A stretch of DNA of 64,000 bases from Misgurnus anguillicaudatus. Taxonomy: Eukaryota > Chordata > Actinopteri > Cypriniformes > Cobitidae. The notes under the pieces were generated by a model. The model was given only the letters and a program-made list of their open reading frames with translations, did no database searches and was not told where the DNA came from. A program made the position numbers and the translations under genes. The DNA lies in the NCBI RefSeq assembly GCF_027580225.2, contig NC_073360.2, positions 10,904,501-10,968,500 of the forward strand, in the 5' to 3' direction. Below, piece after piece: positions 59,295-64,000 of this stretch. Within the stretch, counting starts at the first letter, position 1; each line of letters starts with the position of its first letter.

Positions 59295-59689
59295 ATAATA
59301 TTGATTTGTTAGCTTATGCAGCTTGCTAAAATCAAAGTCTTTTAACCCATATGGGAAAAAATATATTGTCAAATATAATTTTGGATATATTTCAAAATAT
59401 ACAAAAAATTGCCAAAAAATATATTCTATTTTTCTGGGCAATTTTTTGTATATTTTGAAATATTTTTATAATTAAAAATATTTAGCCCTCCATGTATTTC
59501 AATCCAAGGAAATATATTCACATCACATTGGAAGAAAAACTTGGTTGATTTTACAAACAAAAGGTTAAATCCAAATATATAAAAAAATATATTTTCTTAG
59601 ATATATTTTTCTTTAGTGTATATTTAAAATATATTTTGGTTTGGAAAAATATATTTTTTGCTGTATGGATTGAAAAATTACATTAAATT

Positions 59690-59942
59690 AAAGGAACAGT
59701 ATGTAGGATTGTGGTCAAAACTGGTACTGCAATCTCGAGTCACAACTGGTGGCCAATACACAACATGACAACATAAAAATCAGTTATGGGCTGCAACTCT
59801 TTTTAAATGACAAAATCCTGGCCGAACCACTGTTGTCAGTGATATAAGTATTTGAAATGAAAATGATTTCTTAATGTCTAGTGACATATCACGGCCATTT
59901 TATGATTAATTGATATCAATTTCTTACATACTGTTCCTTTAA
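59690..59942. repeat. Small TIR element 'AAAGGAACAGTATGTAGGA'
   Basis: 'ttaaaggaacagtatgtagg' and inverse 'cttacatactgttcctttaa'. About 250 bp, no coding. Confidence 0.85.
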
Positions 59943-60422
59943 ATTGTGCTTGCCCCTGAAATAAATGTTCAAATTTATGTCGATATATGAAGGTTAAAAC
60001 TAAATTAAAAATTAAGCTTTACTTTTGTATTTTGCATATATTTAAAACATTCTTGGCCAGGATTTTTTTTTTTGCCAAATATGATGTGTTGTATATTAAG
60101 TTTCTTTTAAAGGACAGCTGCCTACATAGATTAATATGATGATTTTGGTAGGTCATGCCCATTATAATTCTTCAAAACCTCTCTATGAAGAGCGTTAAGT
60201 GTACGATATAGGAAAAAAGGCCCGGTGTTTTCTTTAATCCATCACCTAAAACCCATCTTCTGTGTTATTGAATTGTATTCGTCACCCTTCCATCCCGGCT
60301 TTGCTCACGTGTTGTTGTCTGACTCACGGTTTGCTCGATAATGCCTGACTGAGAAAGGTTTTATATTCGCTGAGAGAAGGCAGAGCACTGGGGAGTCGAC
60401 CTCCAGCTGTACCACAGAGAAA

Positions 60423-60425
<3 letters not shown>

Positions 60426-60480
<55 letters not shown>
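60426..60480. repeat. (CA)n microsatellite
   Basis: About 27 uninterrupted CA/AC units. A likely polymorphic marker. Confidence 0.96.
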
Positions 60481-60482
<2 letters not shown>

Positions 60483-61271
60483 ACACGCAGACAGGCCCAC
60501 TGCAGTCCCCGGCCCCAATGATGACAAATCACACTGGCTTCTGCAAAAGACACTCAGACGGTAAAAAGCATCTATTAAAAATGCATGGGCAGCACACTCG
60601 CTGCATCAAACGCCCAGCCGCATTACTTAAGCCTGCTGCTGCACTTCTGAGGATTCGACTGAAGCTCGCTTTCCTCCCTCTTATCCGCCGCCTGCCACTC
60701 TCACCTGAACGAGAAATGTATTTGATACTGAGGGAATTCATTAGTGAGCTATATAGTCTGTAGGTCTCGATGTCTCTGCTCTCATACGGCCCCCTGGTAG
60801 TTTGAAATCTTGGATGACTTGATTTACACTTTTCATACGGAGCTCATATGCGCAACGCATCACAAGTTATATTTTAAATTCATTCGTTGTTAAAGCAACA
60901 TCTAAAGATCCTGGTTAGCATATTATTATTTTTAGTTAACCTATAGACAATGTGAAAGCCCACCATGTAGACTGCTCAATAGACGGTTTCATCGGACACG
61001 CGCGCATTGTCGCGGTTTCGTGTCTGGCCCAAAGGTAACTTCCAGTCTCTGTTTGTTTAATGGTCTGGCTAAACTGAACTCTGAATACCTTGTCGAAAAA
61101 AAAAAGTTTTGGTTTCCTAAAGATGAGGGAAGACTGCAAACCTGGATTATCGCTGTGCGAAGAGAGGTTTGCAGCCGATCTGATGTTACATTTTAGCCTA
61201 TACTTTAATTTTAAGTAATGTTCAAAGTAACATAGTTTAGTGTAGTTTTCTGATAATGCCTTTGACTTATC

Positions 61272-62056
61272 TTAAAGGAAAACATCACCGTTTTTTATAT
61301 TTTACTATGTTTTTACCTCAACTTAAACAAATGAATACATAACTATATTTATTCAATGTGTACACTTAATCTTTGTACCGCATGTTTGAATGTGTTCGCA
61401 GTTAGCCTAGCCCCATTCATTCCTTAGGATCCAAACATGGATGAATTTAGAAGCCACCAAACACTTCCATGTTTTCCCTTATACTTATGGTGCATTCACA
61501 CCAGCCACGGTAGAGGCGGCAAAAACTTGCTATTCGCGCATTCGAGACATTCACGTGGAAATTCGCGTCATGGGAGGGGCTTTTGCGACTCCGCTGAGAC
61601 TCCACTCGCTTCCTGCAATCACGTCACTACTACAGCAAGGTCCTGATTGGTTAACGCGGTGCGAAAATCCGCCGAAGTTAAAATTTTTTCAACTTGCACA
61701 TTTCCTGCGGCAATGCTCAATTCGCGCGGAACGTGCCATTCGCGTCGCAGGATGCGTAATCGCGTCTTTGTATTGACTTAATCACTCACGCTTGCCGCCT
61801 CTACCGCGTCTGGTGTGAACCCTGCTTTACTTGTGTGCTCATCTCTTTAAATAGGGAAAACATGGAAGTGTTTGGTTGCTTCTAATTTCATCCCTGTTTG
61901 GATTCTAAGGAATGAATGGGGCTAGGCTAAATGCTAACACATTCACGACACACTATGCAAAGATTAAGTGCATGCATTTACAAAAGATAGGTTGTATTAA
62001 TTTGTCTAAGTTGAGGTAAGAACATAGTAAAATATTGAAAAACTGTGCTGTTTTCA
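61272..62056. repeat. Long foldback element 'aggaaaacaccacc', copy 2
   Basis: Same arms as 31270-31863 ('cctagccccattcattcctt' and its inverse), enlarged by an insertion at about 61488-61826. Confidence 0.86.
61488..61826. mobile_element. TIR element nested in the foldback
   Basis: Ends 'attcacaccagccacggtag' + 'aggcggcaa' and inverse 'ttgccgcctctaccgcgtct' + 'ggtgtgaa'. CpG-rich interior (tcgcgcggaacgtgccattcg). It resembles the tandem elements at 38811-39361 in style ('attgactt', 'gcgtctttg'). Exact ends and target duplication not resolved. Confidence 0.75.
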
Positions 62057-63582
62057 TTTAATTTGGTTACTTGGTCACTTTTATATTTTTATACAGTGTT
62101 TAAGATTAATTTAATTACTTATTCAGCATTTATTTATTCAGATTACAATTTTGAATTAAATGAAAGCCATACATTTTATTTCAGGGTTATTATGCATTTT
62201 GTTCAGGGACCATCGACAGAAAAGCAAACAATATTTTTTTCCCTTGTATGATCATAATCAAGTCAAAACTGTTTAAGTTGGCTAACATTTGACAAGGTCA
62301 ATCTCCCATGTTTTCATCGCGGGTGCTTGAGCGTATGCGCAAATTTAACGGCAGCTGTTCTAGTGTCGGATTCACAAGGGTGCTAGCCATTCTGTCTTTG
62401 TAAGTGTGTGAAAGTGTGAGGAAATGGAGAGAAACTGAGCTGATACATCCTGTCAATCACTCGCATGGGTGTGAAATCCCGCACACGAAGAGGCGTTAAA
62501 TACGCCGCTCGCACCGTTGAGACGAAAATGGATTTAATAAAAGAATGTTACCCTTGATAGAGCACATGTCACAGAGACACCTGTTTGATGCGTATGTGTT
62601 TTCATTAACTTTTGAAACGTAAGCTCATCTACATATCATATATACAGAACATTTACAAAAAACACTCGTTTCCAAATCCTTCCAAGATTGTTCCAGATTT
62701 TGGATCGTACTTGGGGCAGTCAATGCCTTAACACTTAAGATAACTTTGGTCCTAACGTACCCCCAAATTAGAGAGAAACAGCCTTGCAACAGCTTTGGGA
62801 CTTAAACCTAAACTTAGCCTAACCTAAACCTGAGTTTTATTGGTTGATTACATTGTTTTGTAACCTCATCCTTATAATGTGATGTTTTAAGATATTTATT
62901 GGATTTTAACAATGGTTAAAATAGGGCATTTACTTCTTACTGGGTAGCCTAAAAGGAATAAACCTATCCACACTGCCTTTACTTCTGCACAGCATTGCCA
63001 TAATGTGTCTTATTACATAAATCTCTCAGCCTTGATAAGAAATACAGCAAGGTTGATATCATGTCATGTGTGCGTATTGTCAGTTTTTGCCCGGGGGAGA
63101 TATCACGGACCAATATCGAACAAAACGCGACGATTCAGTTGGCCACCCAGAGTCTCCTTTCTTTAAATCTTACTTTGACCTTATCGTATCTTAAAATCAA
63201 TGCTCGGTGCTACTTAAACCATGGCAGTGGCTGCGGCCAATAGATTACTGCAGACCAGCATCCAGGAGGCAGTTTTGATATAGATCAGCTCAGGACGTAC
63301 GGATCATTTCCAGGAATGAGAGCGGGATGGTGTATTGAGTGCTATGTTTTATGTCGAGGACTTATCGGACAGGCCAGAATCTTTCAGGACAGAAAAATCC
63401 TTTCGCTTTTGAGACTAACTTTAATATGGTATCCTTCACGTTTTCAATGGTTTTCCATTTCTACCTAGGGACATATCAACTCAACAGATAACGTTTTTGC
63501 CTCTAGCTCGACTGGTAGCACAAGCAACTCAATGCACTGAAAATTGATTTAAATAAAGCCAAATATATGAATAAAATCCTTA

Positions 63583-63961
63583 AAGGTGCAGTGTGTAATT
63601 TTTAGAAGAATCTCTTTACAGAAATGCAAAATAATATACAAAACTATATGATCAGGGGTGTATAAAGACCTTTCTTTATAAACCGTTATGTTTTTAGTGC
63701 CTTAATGAGCTGTTTTTATCTACATACACTGAGGGTCCCCTTGAATGCGCCATTTTGTACCGCCATTTTTCTACAGAAATACTTACTGGACAAACTTTTT
63801 TTACTAAGTTGTCTCCGACTATGACATGTTTGTCCGGTGGCGGCTAACGTAGCTTCTCTATGAGTTTCAAAAGTGAGGGGTGAGCAGTGGACTGAGCCGT
63901 TGGTTGCAATTCACAACATCACCACTAGATGCCACAAAAATGTACACACTGCACCTTTAAG
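63583..63961. repeat. TIR element 'CTTAAAGGTGCAGTGTGTAA'
   Basis: 'ttaaaggtgcagtgtgtaat' and inverse 'gtacacactgcacctttaa'. The interior ends 'accactagatgcca'. A fragment of the family is at 708-833. Confidence 0.86.
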
Positions 63962-64000
63962 TAATGACGGTTGAAAAGTATTGGTTGTAGTAATGTATCC

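Larger units (their letters stand above)
58036..64000 (+). other. Intron after the last NHL exon (partial)
   Basis: No further teneurin exon is seen to the window end. Contains a foldback copy (58857-59294), an inverted AT-rich hairpin (59345-59480), small TIR elements (59690-59942 and 63583-63961), a (CA)n tract and a long foldback with a nested element (61272-62056). 60490-61270 and 62060-63580 show nothing recognised. Confidence 0.6.

Noticed and set aside
60324..60527. Minus-strand frame with a Cys-Val run
   Set aside because: Translation of the (CA)n microsatellite.

Overview
The window is a stretch of vertebrate nuclear DNA carrying the middle of one large plus-strand gene, a teneurin, spread over 15 exons between 1990 and 58035. 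The organism is most probably a cypriniform (carp-like) teleost. The evidence is the AT-rich introns packed with short fish-type DNA transposons and foldback elements, Tc1/mariner remnants, tRNA-derived SINE pieces and long (CA)n, (TA)n and (GA)n tracts. Residue choices in the exons, compared with remembered vertebrate paralogues, point to teneurin-4 (tenm4).

The exons join with every splice phase agreeing and no stop codon. They encode about 843 consecutive ectodomain residues: EGF repeats 1-8 (exons 1990-22849), the Cys-rich linker (24432-24648), the transthyretin-like domain (30919-36397), the FN-plug region (36136-44720), and the first blades of the NHL beta-propeller (44471-58035). The cytoplasmic and transmembrane part lies upstream of the window. 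The rest of the propeller, the YD shell and the C-terminal region lie downstream. Two in-frame microexons are present and correspond to the known teneurin splice sites: site A (27 nt, 17843-17869, between EGF7 and EGF8) and site B (21 nt, 47001-47021, inside the propeller). In the family these choices tune homophilic and latrophilin binding at synapses.

Everything else is intron. I see no second gene, CRISPR array, rRNA or intact tRNA. The introns hold three decayed Tc1/mariner copies sharing one terminal inverted repeat, several hAT-like non-autonomous elements with 8-bp target duplications, long foldback elements in two or three copies each, and at least four nested insertions. They also hold a TIR-bounded element filled by a 21-bp minisatellite rich in CACGTG, a decayed ~175-bp tandem array split by a hAT-like insertion, and a ~0.6-kb direct duplication flanking one propeller exon. 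The most interesting signals are the two microexons with their putative splicing motifs, the CACGTG minisatellite element, and the layered tandem array. All family names are from memory and by eye; no alignment was run.
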